64,000 bases of DNA from Monarcha castaneiventris obscurior (taxonomy: Eukaryota > Chordata > Aves > Passeriformes > Monarchidae). Made by a program: the position numbers and the translations under genes. Each line of letters starts with the position of its first letter. The stretch's first letter is position 1. This document shows positions 48,561-61,022 of the stretch, piece after piece. The DNA lies in assembly GCA_026261815.1 (NCBI GenBank), contig JAMPIT010000059.1, positions 21,252,001 through 21,316,000 on the forward strand. The letters are read 5' to 3'. The notes beneath the pieces are model-generated. The model did not search any database and was not told the origin of the DNA. It saw only the letters and a program-made list of their open reading frames with translations.

Positions 48561-51500
48561 GGAGACTGTACATGTGACTAGTACTTGGTGCAAACTTAGA
48601 CTCATGTTTCTCATGACTCCTTCTGTTGTGATTGCCAGTGATCCCTATGTTTGTGATATTGGTTTCATGCCAATTTTCAGTGTGTAGAGTTTTAGAAGCA
48701 AAGGTTTTTCAGATGCACACAGAGATTAAACCCATCATTCCACTACCCTACTGATTAGGTAAACTATTTTTTTGTTTTATTTTTCTCTTAGAACACATTA
48801 GAATATACTGCAGAAGTACAGTGTAAATTAAGTGAAGCTAAGAAAATGTTTCATACTTATAATTAGCTCACAAAGAACACAATTAAATTCATAAATGTCA
48901 AAAGTCATTATAAGTTTCTGCTGTTCTTGTTGTCATAAACTAGGACAGCTCTTCAAAGAGACTTGAGAGAAAAACTGACATTTTTATTGTACTTCACACT
49001 GTTTGTCTAAAAATGTCTTAGAAGTCCTAAACTGCTGGATCCTCTTTTTTTGCTCCATGATAAGATGACAAGTATTTTCAAGCCACAAATTTTTATAAAG
49101 AACAGTAAAAGAGATAAACTGCTTTAAGGATAGTTAGAATTTAGGTAAACAGAGTGTTGTAGTAGTCCTCTTTGACATATCGCTGTTCTTTTTCCTACCC
49201 AGATAACTTTGCTCTTGAAAGACTTAGTGAGGCAAAAATCTTCCAAGGCTTCAAAGTTATCAAGAGTAAAATAATTAAGCACCTAGAGTGTGTCTTCATG
49301 TAATCTCAACAGGATAAAGCAACAAGGAAAAAAAAGTAATTATTTATGTTATTATCTTATGCTTGTAAAATCATAAAAATCCAGCCTATAAAATACAAAA
49401 TGGAATTCTTACAAAAAAGAATGTATTTGTATTTTAATGAATAGCTGTACTGTCTAGAAAAGAGTAAGATTTTCTTCAGGAAGCATGAAGATGGAAAACT
49501 CAGGAAAAAAACCAAAACTTATTGTATTATAAAGGTATGTTTTATCAATATACAGAAATAAAAAATAGTAAGTTCGCTCTCTATTTTGCTAAATTTAAAG
49601 ATCCATCCTTTAAAGTCCAATATTATAAAGTTTTTTTGGTTGTCTTCTTACACAATGCATGATTAAAACCAAGTAGAGGTATTTACATAATTTGAGGCAT
49701 TCTGTGGGCCACTGATTCCTTAAGACAAATTGTGACCTATGAAATATTGCCTATCTCAGGTCAGTACTTCCTCTTAGCTTCATATTTTAGATGTTATTTC
49801 AAGCCACACTAAACACTGTCATCATCACTACAATATGAAACAGTGGAGTTTAGTCCTCTCTATTTATCTTCTTTTTAGTTAACTGGAAATTTTTAACACC
49901 TCAGAAAGTCAAGGCATTTGTATCTAAAGAGACTATTAAAAGAAGTAATAAAAGAATGAAAATGAGTAGGAGGAGAGAGAAAAAGAATTCTAATTTTGCC
50001 GATGCTTCTTTCTTTTAAATTAATCACTTTAAAACATTTTGACAACCATGTATGAGTAGTTCTATTCTTTTGCAGAAAAAACTTTATGAAAATTCTAGAT
50101 TTTTCTTTTGTGCATATAATTCCAAGCTTGTTAGATATGTGCAGTTAATTATAATTAGCTAAATACAGTTAATAATTGAATTATTAAATTAGAGGTGTTT
50201 GAGTTTCTGAAGATTGGATCTTGGTTTTGACAATAACTTTTTTAAAGCACAAATACATCCAGAGTTTTTGAGCAAGTTAGCTTCAGCCTTCACACTCTCA
50301 TTCGCACACAAAGAGTAAAATATAGTGGCATTTGGTACAACCATTACCATGCAATTTAAAAGCATGTATGTCACCATTTTTTGCACACAAATGCAATTAC
50401 CACACTATTTTGTGAAAAAATGGCAGTTTCCTGCTGCTTGACTGACTCTAAAATTTCTAAAATCAGCTACAAGAAGGTTGTTCAAGCAGATTCATAGAAA
50501 GTAAAACAAAGTTGATAAAGATCAACAACCTCACCACATTTTTAAAATACATTTTTCCTATGCTATTTCATAATAAAACTTTTAAATCATACTGGATAAC
50601 TTTCACAATTTAGCTTTTAAACGTGTTTGCTGAAAATAGGCAACTGAAGATTGCACAAAATTTTATACATAATCAATGCAACCATCAAGTTTTGCATGTC
50701 TTTATGTGGTCTTTCTGAAGAGAAATCAGCAGGTTAGAAAATTTCCTATTTCTGGACTATGTGTTGGCTTTTTTTCCCAACATAAAATCTTCAGGCATTT
50801 CTCCTTGAAAAATACATATCCAGCTAAAATCCAAGTAGAAAGGATATAGAGGATGACAAACTTACTTTGCTGAAATTTAAAGAGCAAGTTGTACATTTTA
50901 ATACTGCACTGAAAGAGAAAAATATATGTACTGACTGGTAATTCTAAAACATACTTTAAGGGTCTTCCAAAGAACAGAATACCCACCCTTAACAATGTGC
51001 TAATGAACAAATGGCTAATACTATTTCCTAGGGAAGCAAATAATTGCCTCGTAATCTCTGCATTGACAATGAAAGTTTGGCAGATTCAAAAGGCTGGGAA
51101 AGAGGAGACATCATGGGAAATGGTAGCATGTCTTTTAAATGTTGTTTCTTCCTTACCTCTACTGACATTATGGAATTTCAAAACAGTGGAGAAAGTGAAT
51201 ATTAATTATCTCTAAGAAAGTTTCATATATTCCCTTTTTCCTGTTAACATTTCATGAAAGCTGCCAGGAAGATTAAAAAACCTCAAGCTGTTGCATTAAG
51301 GAAAAATCCTTTATTAACAGAAGATGTTTATTAGCTGGCCACAAAATACTCTGGAAAAAGAGACGAAAACCTCTTATGTTTTATCTGCCATTAGGGCTCT
51401 TGGTGATAAATTTCATTATGGAAGTCTTTGCCAATATGCTTCAAAACACCTTATTGCACTCTTTTTTTTTAGTCACAGATATAACAGAGTAACACGTCTG

Positions 51501-54500
51501 TTACATATTTCTCAAGAATCCTTGGGTTTGGATAAACAGAATAGTAACAACACTGCCAGTCACCTGTCTTTCAGCAATCATTTGCTTGCTTTTCATGGTT
51601 AGTGACACAGCGTAACATCTAAGGAAAGAAAACTTGGGTTATATTTCTTTTTTTAATCAAGAACAAAATTCAATATCCTCTATGTCAAGAAAACTAGTTT
51701 TAGCCTCTCCAACTGATTGCTGCTGCTCTGAGATGCTGCATACTCAAGTTACATCACTTCATGTGCAGCAAGCAATTGAATAAAGAAAACCATAAAACAT
51801 TGGACTAATCTTAATTGAATTGAATAGCAACCCCAGTTTCAATGTGAGCTGCAATTTAAGTTCCTTTTACTTTGGAAAAATATATAAGCACTACAAACTT
51901 CTAAAGAAATTCTCTTGTTCCTGGATAGCCACTTAATACATGTAATTAAAATTTTTCAGGAACACTTGTTAGGAAGTGATAAAAAATTTTAAAGATCTGC
52001 TAGTTTAAAAGTATTGAAGCGTTGGTTTTACAAAAAGCTAGATTTCTTTAAGAATTTCACCTTTATGAAATGCTAAGATATTTTATTACAGATTATCAAA
52101 TCCAAGCAGTTAGCCTAGTTTGTATCTTACCACACTAGTTTGTCTAACTAAACATATTTCTCATATAACTAAACATATTTCTTATTTCCTGTTTAAATTA
52201 TACTTAAAGGCTTATTCTTTGTTCTAAAAATACTTTTTTAAAATTAAAATATCCAAAATAATATTTTATTATCACTTATATCTCATAATAAGATAATAAA
52301 GTGCAATAGTCAAAATCTGGACAGCTGCAGTGTTTTTCTATTTTTTGTGACATTCTTCACTATAACCATACAATAGACAAACAGTTACATGATATCTCAT
52401 CTAGAATTTTTCAGCAGAATAAGGGTATTTAAAAAAGAATCACATTTTCGTAATAACTTGCCTGAAAATTTTATCTTTTCTGTCAATATTTTCACTCCGG
52501 GTATACTCATCTGGCTTTTGGAAAAAATCAGTTAGCTCTACTATTAAAATGAAAATAGTACTGCACACATACTGCCTCATTTCCTCTCCTGGGAAACATA
52601 TACATTAAAGATATTAGTCACATTTTTAATGCATTATTGGAAAGTCTCAAGTATTTTACCAATAAAGACAATGGAATTTATGAGACACCACACACCCATG
52701 AGCAGTGCTTTACTCTGGCTGTTGAAGCGTGTCAGAGTCCAAACCCAATATGTAAACCTTAATTACTAAAAATTTTTTCAGATCTGCATCTCCAGACATG
52801 TCCATATCAAATTTATAATGGCATATTATATACAAACTCTGCTCAGTCATTCCAAGTTTCCTGGGCACATTATTGCTTTGTTGTCCATGAAGAACATATT
52901 TCTTACCATACCCCCAATGGGCAATGCCCAAGGTTCTGCTGCAGACCTAACTGAGATGTTCTGTGCAGCACCTGGTTAGAACTGCTTCCTGGTGAGCCTA
53001 ATTAAGAAATAACCAAACCGAACAGTGAATTGTTTCTAATCTTCCCACAATTGTGCAGTGATGCATGCTCACTTTCCCCATTATCTGAGATGGAAGTTAA
53101 GAAAATCTTCAAAACTCACACACCTGAAACATTACAAAAAATCATCTATTCCCTTTACAATAATATTTTACTTCCTTACTCCTACCTCCTCTTCACCCAC
53201 AAATACCCACAAAGATTTTAGTGTTGTCCTAAAGTCATCACTAAATGACAGCATTTTGTTATGCTTCCCATCATAAGGAGGAGAGATTTGTTTATTGTGT
53301 TCATTTCATTTTAGGGATGCTTACAAATAACTGTTTGAAAATTTAGTACTTCCTAAGTATGGGAAATTTTACTTGAGGATACCTGAACTCTAAATGTACA
53401 AATGTCAAGCTTTCTAGTCAAAATCTAAAACACGGGCTAAATATAAGGGAAATACACAGCTACACCAATACACTGAATAGTGAAATACACTACCTGTTAT
53501 TTTCTAGATCTATTTAAGTAAGAGAGGACAAGGTGTTCTCTTTAACTTTTAATTAGTATTTCTATGGAAACCTTGAGACTGGAAACCTTAGGCATGAGTC
53601 CAGAAAGATGTGTTTTGCAATGTGAAGGACAGAGGAAATGTAGAAAAGGCCACAATTCTTTTGGTTAAAAAACTAAAACATTTAATTCATCCAGGAGCAA
53701 ACTAAAATAAAAACAAGGACATATTCAGATCTGGGAATATTTTCCCCCTATCCATGCCAAGTTCAACTCTTGCCTATGCTACCCTGGAAGGAGCATGCAT
53801 CAATACATAAGGTGTTGGTGATATGAATAAGACACAAGGCATGGTTATGTACCTAATGTAGCTGAAGAGCAAGGCAGAATTTGAGTCATTTGTCAAATAT
53901 TTCTACAGTTGATAGTGCAAAGAATTTGATCTAAAATAAACTGCAATGCACTTCATGTATTTTGGATTTTCTGTGCTTACATATTTCAGTCTAAAGCAAA
54001 ACTATTATGATCTAATTACTCTATCAGGTTTTACATAACAAACAATCCCTTTTTAGATATTTAGATTTGAAGGGTTCATCTTAATGTTTCACTCCAGATA
54101 CCTCAGGTCAGAAGACACCCTTGTAGTGTACATCCCAACAACCTGTAAACCACCTAAAGACATGAAAAGGAAGTCAAAAACTTGCAAGAACAAGAAGAAA
54201 TGTGGAAGTATAAGAGCAGGGAAATAAACAAGGATATATATATCAATAAACAAGGATTTCAAACATTTGGGAAATAATATAGAAAAAAATTTTGAAGGAA
54301 AAAAAGAATGCAAACAGACACAAAACATTTAACACCAACTGAAATTCCTCCCCCACAAGTAATGCAAAAAAAAAAATCTTCAAACTGCAGAGGATACAAA
54401 TTCAGTAAGAAATACCTCAGGACTTCTATACTTCTTTAAAAAAGAAAATATGTGCATAAAAATGCACAAATATGTCTTTTAGAACAAGGAAAGTGGTAGG

Positions 54501-55674
54501 GAAAAAAAGGGCTTGTATGCATAATCTGTCATGGCTTTATGCCTTTCTTTTCCTCCTTTTTGAGCAATTGGTCTCTTCAACAGAAGCTCAGATTTGTTTC
54601 TGATGGATCAGAAACATCTTTCCATAATTTTCCTAGACTTCATTACAGGCTAAATATTGAGATAATTGAGAGTATTGAGATAAAAAATTAGAATAAACAA
54701 TATTGTTAAGAAGTAATATAGTAATAATTTCCAATCAGCTCTGCACATATTCTTAATTTACTTGTTACTTATCCTCATCTCTTATCAATCACAAACACAG
54801 TTTCTAATATTGTGTTTTGTATTCTTATACTGATTCTTGTGATCTCTTCATTATCCCATCCTCATTTCTCAAGGTACAAAGGCTGTAAAAGGGAAAAATC
54901 AAAAATGTCCAGTGTTCTTTTTTCAGCACACTGAAAAAGTCAAAAAAGTAACAGAAGGATACAATTCTTCTAATTTCTTAACAATTTGAAGTTACTAATA
55001 ATTGTTGTTTGTGAGTTTAGACCAACTTAATCCTGTCATCAGAAGAAAACTGATCTATGGTTCTTTAAGTGACTGTAATTTAATTTCTGGTATTATACTA
55101 GTACTAAGCAATGTATTTTTCATTTATCTGGTTTTGAGATCACAGTAATTAAATTTCTTTTTCACTTCTTTGTGACTTATCATGTTGCAGTGTATACTTT
55201 CTATCCAGTTGCTATACATGTATTGTCACAAATACTAAATACAATATTTATCCAAAAGTAACCTCAGCTGTGCCAATTGTTTTCAACATATTCATTGGAA
55301 ACTTTCAAACTGTAATCTTGAAGAATATTTCATATGTTCACCTTCAGGATGAAAGCCTGGTTTGGTTTTATCTGGGGGGAGAGGTGTCAGGGAGTCTTTC
55401 TAACTCTATGACTTCTGTATATGAGCCATAAACCATTAAATCTTTTATAACTGTGATGTTTATTTTCAAATCTCACCAGACGTGGTGCAAATCTTAAGCA
55501 CACACAAAACTAGCAGCACAATGACGACTGCACATCAAAATAAAAAAAATTACCTCCCATCCTATAATATAATCTTAATTTAACACTAGATTACTTATAA
55601 AAGTAAGTGAATTTCATTTTTCCTGTTTCAAAGTTTAATCTTGCTTTTAAAAAGAAGATCCAAGATTTTTGGGG
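48561..55674. other. AT-rich stretch with no supported gene
   Basis: It contains a perfect dyad TTAATAATT-G-AATTATTAA at 50169-50187 next to the palindrome TAATTATAATTA at 50146-50157. TAACTAAACATATTTCT is repeated at a 21-base period at 52145-52161 and 52166-52182. AATAAACAAGGAT is repeated near 54218-54260. No exon, RNA gene or transposon signature was recognised. Confidence 0.45.
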
Positions 55675-55697
55675 TTTTTTTTTTTTTTTTTTTTTTT
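55675..55697 (+). repeat. Homopolymer run of 23 T
   Basis: An uninterrupted T run preceded by TTTTTGGGG and followed by GGCC. It could be a reverse-oriented poly(A) tail, but no retroposed sequence was recognised on its right side, so it is listed as a simple repeat. Its length is likely to vary between individuals and assemblies. Confidence 0.9.
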
Positions 55698-58600
55698 GGC
55701 CTGGAAAATGCCTAAGACAGATTTGTAACCATTCCTTTCAGCCAAAAATACCATAAATACCATCTAACTTGCGCTTATGTAATTTCTGTCCTTACTTCAA
55801 AAGTTGATGTGGATTACAAGCCATCTCCATTATGCTTATACTTTTGAAACACATACATCCTATGCTTTTGCTTTCTGTACACAAACTTTCTGTGTGCTTT
55901 CAGTGACAAATGTCTCACATAGGGCTTCCATTTTGGAATTCAACTCAAAATCTTCAAGATTCTTCAGTAAAGATTTTATGGCTAAGAAAAAATGCCATGT
56001 AAAGCCAGACATCTGCATATTTGTTACAAATAAGCACTAATCAAGTATATTAAAAATCATTAAAACATATGTAGTTTAATAAATGAATCTGCTGTTAGAA
56101 TACTTACAAACTGGATAATGCATGATTGTTCATATTACCACCTTCCACTTCAACTGTGCATTAGCTTTTTTTAATTTACAGGTTCTCTAGGTATTACATG
56201 ACATAGGTGTGACTTTCTGATACAAGATTATGGCTTTCACTGCAATGCGATCAGAAATGCAAATTAAAAAATACGAAACCTAGTTTCTTAAGCAAGCTCC
56301 ACAAATCCTGGTAAGTTATTTCAAACCCACTTTACTTGTTTTGTTTCTTTTCCTGTTGGAGAACCTCCAAAGAACAAGAACTGAGTTATAATAGCTCCTA
56401 TCACAATGGAGACTTTTGATTTCTCCTGAATTCCCAAGGTACCAATGAAAATTTCACAAAATGAACAAATTTGGGACAGTAGATTGATTGGCAGCATTTC
56501 CACAGACATGAATTTGCACTTAAAAAGTATTCAACTGTCTGTGTAGATCCTTTGAAACCTCACCTAGCCATGACAAAGCTCCATATTCTACAAACCATGA
56601 TTCCTCTTCCCTCTATCTGTACCTTCCATCAGCACACAAAATTCTTCCGTACCCTGACACCGCCAGATCTATTCTCCCCATGATGATCTATAAGGAAAAC
56701 AAAGAAACAAAGGCCATATTTCTTTCTATATGTCTTTACACTTCTTTCTATATATGATTTTTCATAAAAGCAGATGACCTGAAAGGCATTATTTGCTTAA
56801 ACACCATGAATATTGTGGAAAATGAACAGAAAAGGAGAGAGCCAGGAAGAGAACTGGAACCATCTATAGATTTCTATAGATTTATTTCTCATCTATTTAT
56901 TTCTATAGAATCACTTGTGATTAAAATCAGTGCAAACACTTTCTAAAATACAGGAAGGATTCTACCAGTTTCATCCTTGTTCCCTTATCACTTTCAGTTC
57001 ATCAAGAGCTATAAGACATCCCAGACTAAACAAAAAATACTTACTCTGGAAGTAGGAATTTAGGTCTCTTTCCTACACTTCCTACAGTGAGACAAATCAA
57101 ACTGTGGCAAGATATGTAGTTTTGCAGGAGTTTCAGGAGGCTATTTTAGCTCCATAAAGCTGAAAACAGAAAGATCCTTGAGAGGGTGACCTGAAGGACA
57201 GTGAGCCAGTTACAGCAGGAAAAATACGCATTCAAAATACCTGGGGCACAGGCATTCTGGAATGGGGTTACAACCTTCACACCAAACTACATGCTGAATT
57301 ACTTTGCTTGTAGTTTAACTGGATGCAACTCTGTTAGCTGCACATCAATGACAAAATGACTCAGCTGAAGGAAGGGTAAGAATTTAACACCTTTCTCCAC
57401 CTCAGAAGGATTACATACTCAGTGCCTAGGGATCTAATATCTTCTTTCTGACTCAGAAAATAAAAAGCCTTTTGTTGTCTTTCTCATGCATTATCTGTAA
57501 ATAGTAAAGGAAAAGCTGACACATAGTCATAACTAAAACAAACTTCAGAGTGCACAGCCCTTCAAGAAATGTGTAAAGAAGCTCACTATTTTACAGTACT
57601 TTAATTAAGCTATTATCTTACACTGAATTTTAAAAGTTAAGTTCAGGGAATAACATACAGACTTAAAAATCAATGCAAATGAGTTAAATGAACCATTTAG
57701 GACCTTTAAAGTTTTGAACTGTGCAGTGGAATCTTATCTGGAAATATAGAAGTCTTTTTTGCAGTGGCCTGCATTGGCCCTGATGTTCACAAAATGGAAA
57801 GAATATTAGAAGAAACAAGAGCAAACTGTGTTCTCTATTATGCTAGCACTACACAAGCTAAAAAGACTAAGCAGAATAATATTAATAACATGAAGAAAAA
57901 AAATCTCATTAAGCATTTCTTTTTACATTAGAATCATACTTACAGCTTTATGTGAAACAGAAATTAAGGTTTCATGAAAGCTGAAAAGGAGATTGATTGC
58001 AGCCTAGATATTTTGTTTTAACACAGCAAGCTTTTTGTCAACATTTGCCAGTTATAATACATTGAGATTTGTATTACATAATAGCATATTCTGCTTTGTT
58101 CCAATTGTTAAAACAGAATGAAATCGCTAAGTCAATATTATTTCACATTCAGCAGTGTTTTAGAATGGAATTAATAAGCCTATATCCTAATTCATCAAAA
58201 ATGCGAAATGGAGGGAGAGAAGAGGAAGGGAGCAGAGACAAGGAAAACAAAACAGTTCTGTGGTTTGGGCCTGAAGGCTTACATGCCTCATCACTCAAGG
58301 GAGTTATCTTGAGTGAGCAGCCAAAAAATTGCTTCCCTCTACATTATGCAGTTCTGACGCAGGGATCTGAAGACACCACGCCTGAGTAGCACAGATATCA
58401 GCCTTTTCTGCCATCTGCCCCACAGTGGGAATACCAGATGAAATCAGACCAATTTGCTAAGTGAGCATAGTGAGAGGCAGCTCCCTACAGCTGATTAGCT
58501 GTGGAAGGATCTTTGAAGTTGTGTATTAGCCATTAAGCAGAAAGGCAAATACACTGCAATTCTAAAGCCAGAAAAATTTAGAAATACAGTGAAATTAATG

Positions 58601-60055
58601 CCATAAAGAAGTAAACTTCTTCCCTCTCATCATTTGATAAAAATTAGTTAAAAATAAGACTGATTACAGGTGACTTAGAAATAATCTTGGGAGTCATTTG
58701 TTGTTAATGAAAAATTATATACAGTTGGTGCTGACACTCCTTTTCTTTGATGGAAAATAACTGATCCCTACCAGATCTAGAGACTCAAGTGCTCCTAAGC
58801 CTCAGGCCACATGCTGATTCAAGCTTTAGCTGATTAAAATCAGTAGAGTTAATCTAGTTTTAATCCTCAGGATAACAGAGTAAACTTCTTGAAACACAGG
58901 TGAGGCAGCTAGAAGATTAATATCACATGTAATTCTGGAGATTCTTCCAAACGGTGGAACTGATTGGCATCAACCGGTGTAGTTTGCAACCAATTTCTAC
59001 CAAATATGAAAACAGTCAACATATACAATTTAGTAGCTGAGATCCTGGTGTCTCTGGCCTCTAGCACATTATGCAAGACCAATATGGATAATGAAAGTGA
59101 ATATTTAGGATCATGTATGTCAAAAGTCATGGAGTCATAGATATATGAGATGTAATAGGGAATGCTTTTAATGCGATATAGGAGTGCAGTTAAGATTTTC
59201 AATTTCTAGTATGAAATTTCTGAGTTCTAATCTAAAGCTGAAAGCCTGAACAGTTAAAATAACGTTTCCAGCAGCAACTTCTGAGAGGGAGAGAAAAGGT
59301 GAAATTAACTCTTCATAGCAGTACAAAACTGACACCTTTAGCTAATAAAATCCTGAAGCAAGACTTCATCAGGACTAGAAGAAAGACCCAAAATCTGCAC
59401 CTTACCACTTGCAAAGTTGCAAGTTATATTCACAGAAATTAACATGACTGATTATTGTTCTGAGCTTCTTTTGTATAACTCATATTTTTTACAGAAGTTA
59501 CTTGCAATTCATATTAGCTTTTCCAGTAGATGTTAGAAATGTCTTAACTGCAAACTGTGAGAGAGCACAAGAAGAGACAAAACCCTTTAGCTTCTTGAAA
59601 AATGGGGAAAATTTCATTATGAGACTCAACTGATTCAGCACAAAAGCATGTTGTTGATATCTTCCAATTTCTGCCTCATGTTCAAAACTATCCACAGAAA
59701 TTTTCATTGAAGATCAATATTTTTTATTTAATAATCCCAAGATTCAACATCTAGGCCTAAAAAAACCCAAAGTTCTGCTGTTTTCATAAAGGTCAGATCA
59801 AGTTTTTCTAAAACTTTGAACAATAAAGCTTTCAGCCAACCCTAAGGTTGATTTGAACTATGGCAAAGCGAATGACAGAAACTTCCCAGAAAGCAAACTA
59901 ATCCTCATGAATTCTAAACCTGACTTTGAGAAGAACTCTGATTAAATAGAAACTAAAATAAAATGTAGAATTCATTCTTCCTCCCAGGGGATATACTTGT
60001 CCCTGGTGTAGCTGGGACAGCTTGCATAACTCCACAGGTTCCACTGACTTGTATG
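55698..60055. other. AT-rich stretch with no supported gene
   Basis: It contains a small imperfect TTTCTATAGATTTAT repeat cluster at about 56863-56911 and a perfect 9-bp hairpin at 58291-58316. The 106-codon frame at 58069-58389 has no recognisable domain. Confidence 0.45.
58291..58316. repeat. Perfect 9-bp stem-loop
   Basis: TCACTCAAG at 58291-58299 pairs exactly with CTTGAGTGA at 58308-58316 across an 8-base loop. The arms are not purely A/T, so it is less expected by chance than the AT dyads elsewhere. No precursor-length hairpin extends from it. Confidence 0.65.
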
Positions 60056-61022
60056 ATAGACTCTTAGAATCACAGATCATTTAGTCTACCTCCCCCAGCC
60101 ATGGATGGGTAGATCAGGTTCCACTAGACCAGGTTGCTCAAAGCCTCGTCCATCCTGGCCTTGAACACTTCCAGGGAAGGAGAATCCAAATGTCTCTGGG
60201 CAGCCTGTTCCAGTGTCTTACCACTTTCATAATGAAAAATCTCTTACTTATGTCTAATCTATATCTACCTTCCATCAGTGTAAAAGGGTAGTTGTTCCTT
60301 GTCCCAACATTACTGGTCCTGGTAAAAATCCTTTCTGTCTTTTTACAAGCCCATTATAAATACCAAAAGGTCATATAATAAGGTCTCCCCAGAACCTTCG
60401 TTTCTCCAGACTGAATAATTACAACTATCAGACTTTCCTCATAGAGAAGGTGTTCCAGCCTTCAAACAAACAAACAAAAAAAAATTGTGGCCCTCCTCTG
60501 GACCCAGTTCAATGGGTCCATAGCTTTCCTGTGCTGGAGGCCCCATAACTGGACTTAATACTCCAGGTGAGGTCTCACAAGGGCAAAGTAGAGGGGCAAA
60601 ATCACCTTCCTTGACCTGCTGACCACTCCTCTTTCATGCAGCACAGGATATGATTGGGTTTCTGGGCTGTGAGCCCACATTGCTGGATCATACTTGGGGT
60701 TTCATCCACCAGCGCCCCTGAGTCCTCTGCAAAGCTGCTCCAAATCCAGTATGTAATGATACTGGTAGTGCAGGTGATTGCCTCAAATCAAATGCAGGAC
60801 TTTGCACTTGGTTTTTTTGAACTTCATGAGGCTCAAATGGGGCCACTCTTCAAGCCTGTCAAGGTCCCTAAGGATGGTGTCCCATCCCTCAGATGTATCA
60901 ACTACACCACTCAGCCGTTTGCAAACCTGGGGAGGGTGCACTCAGTCCCACTATGTCACCAATAAAGATATTGAAGAGTACTGTTCCCAGTACAGACATC
61001 TGAGGGACACCACGTGTTATTG
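60056..61022 (-). mobile_element. CR1 LINE, minus strand, 5'-truncated
   Basis: The plus strand opens with CTTAGAATCACAGATCATTT, the reverse complement of a CR1 3' end, and runs through CTAGACCAGGTTGCTCAAAG, GGCAGCCTGTTCCAGTG and GTGAGGTCTCACAAGGGC to TCTGAGGGACACCACGTG near 61010. These are reverse-complement CR1 3' UTR and ORF2 C-terminal phrases. Plus-strand frames at 60654-61038 are antisense artefacts. A short (CAAA)n run near 60463-60484 interrupts the copy. Stops and indels show it is dead. Confidence 0.9.
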
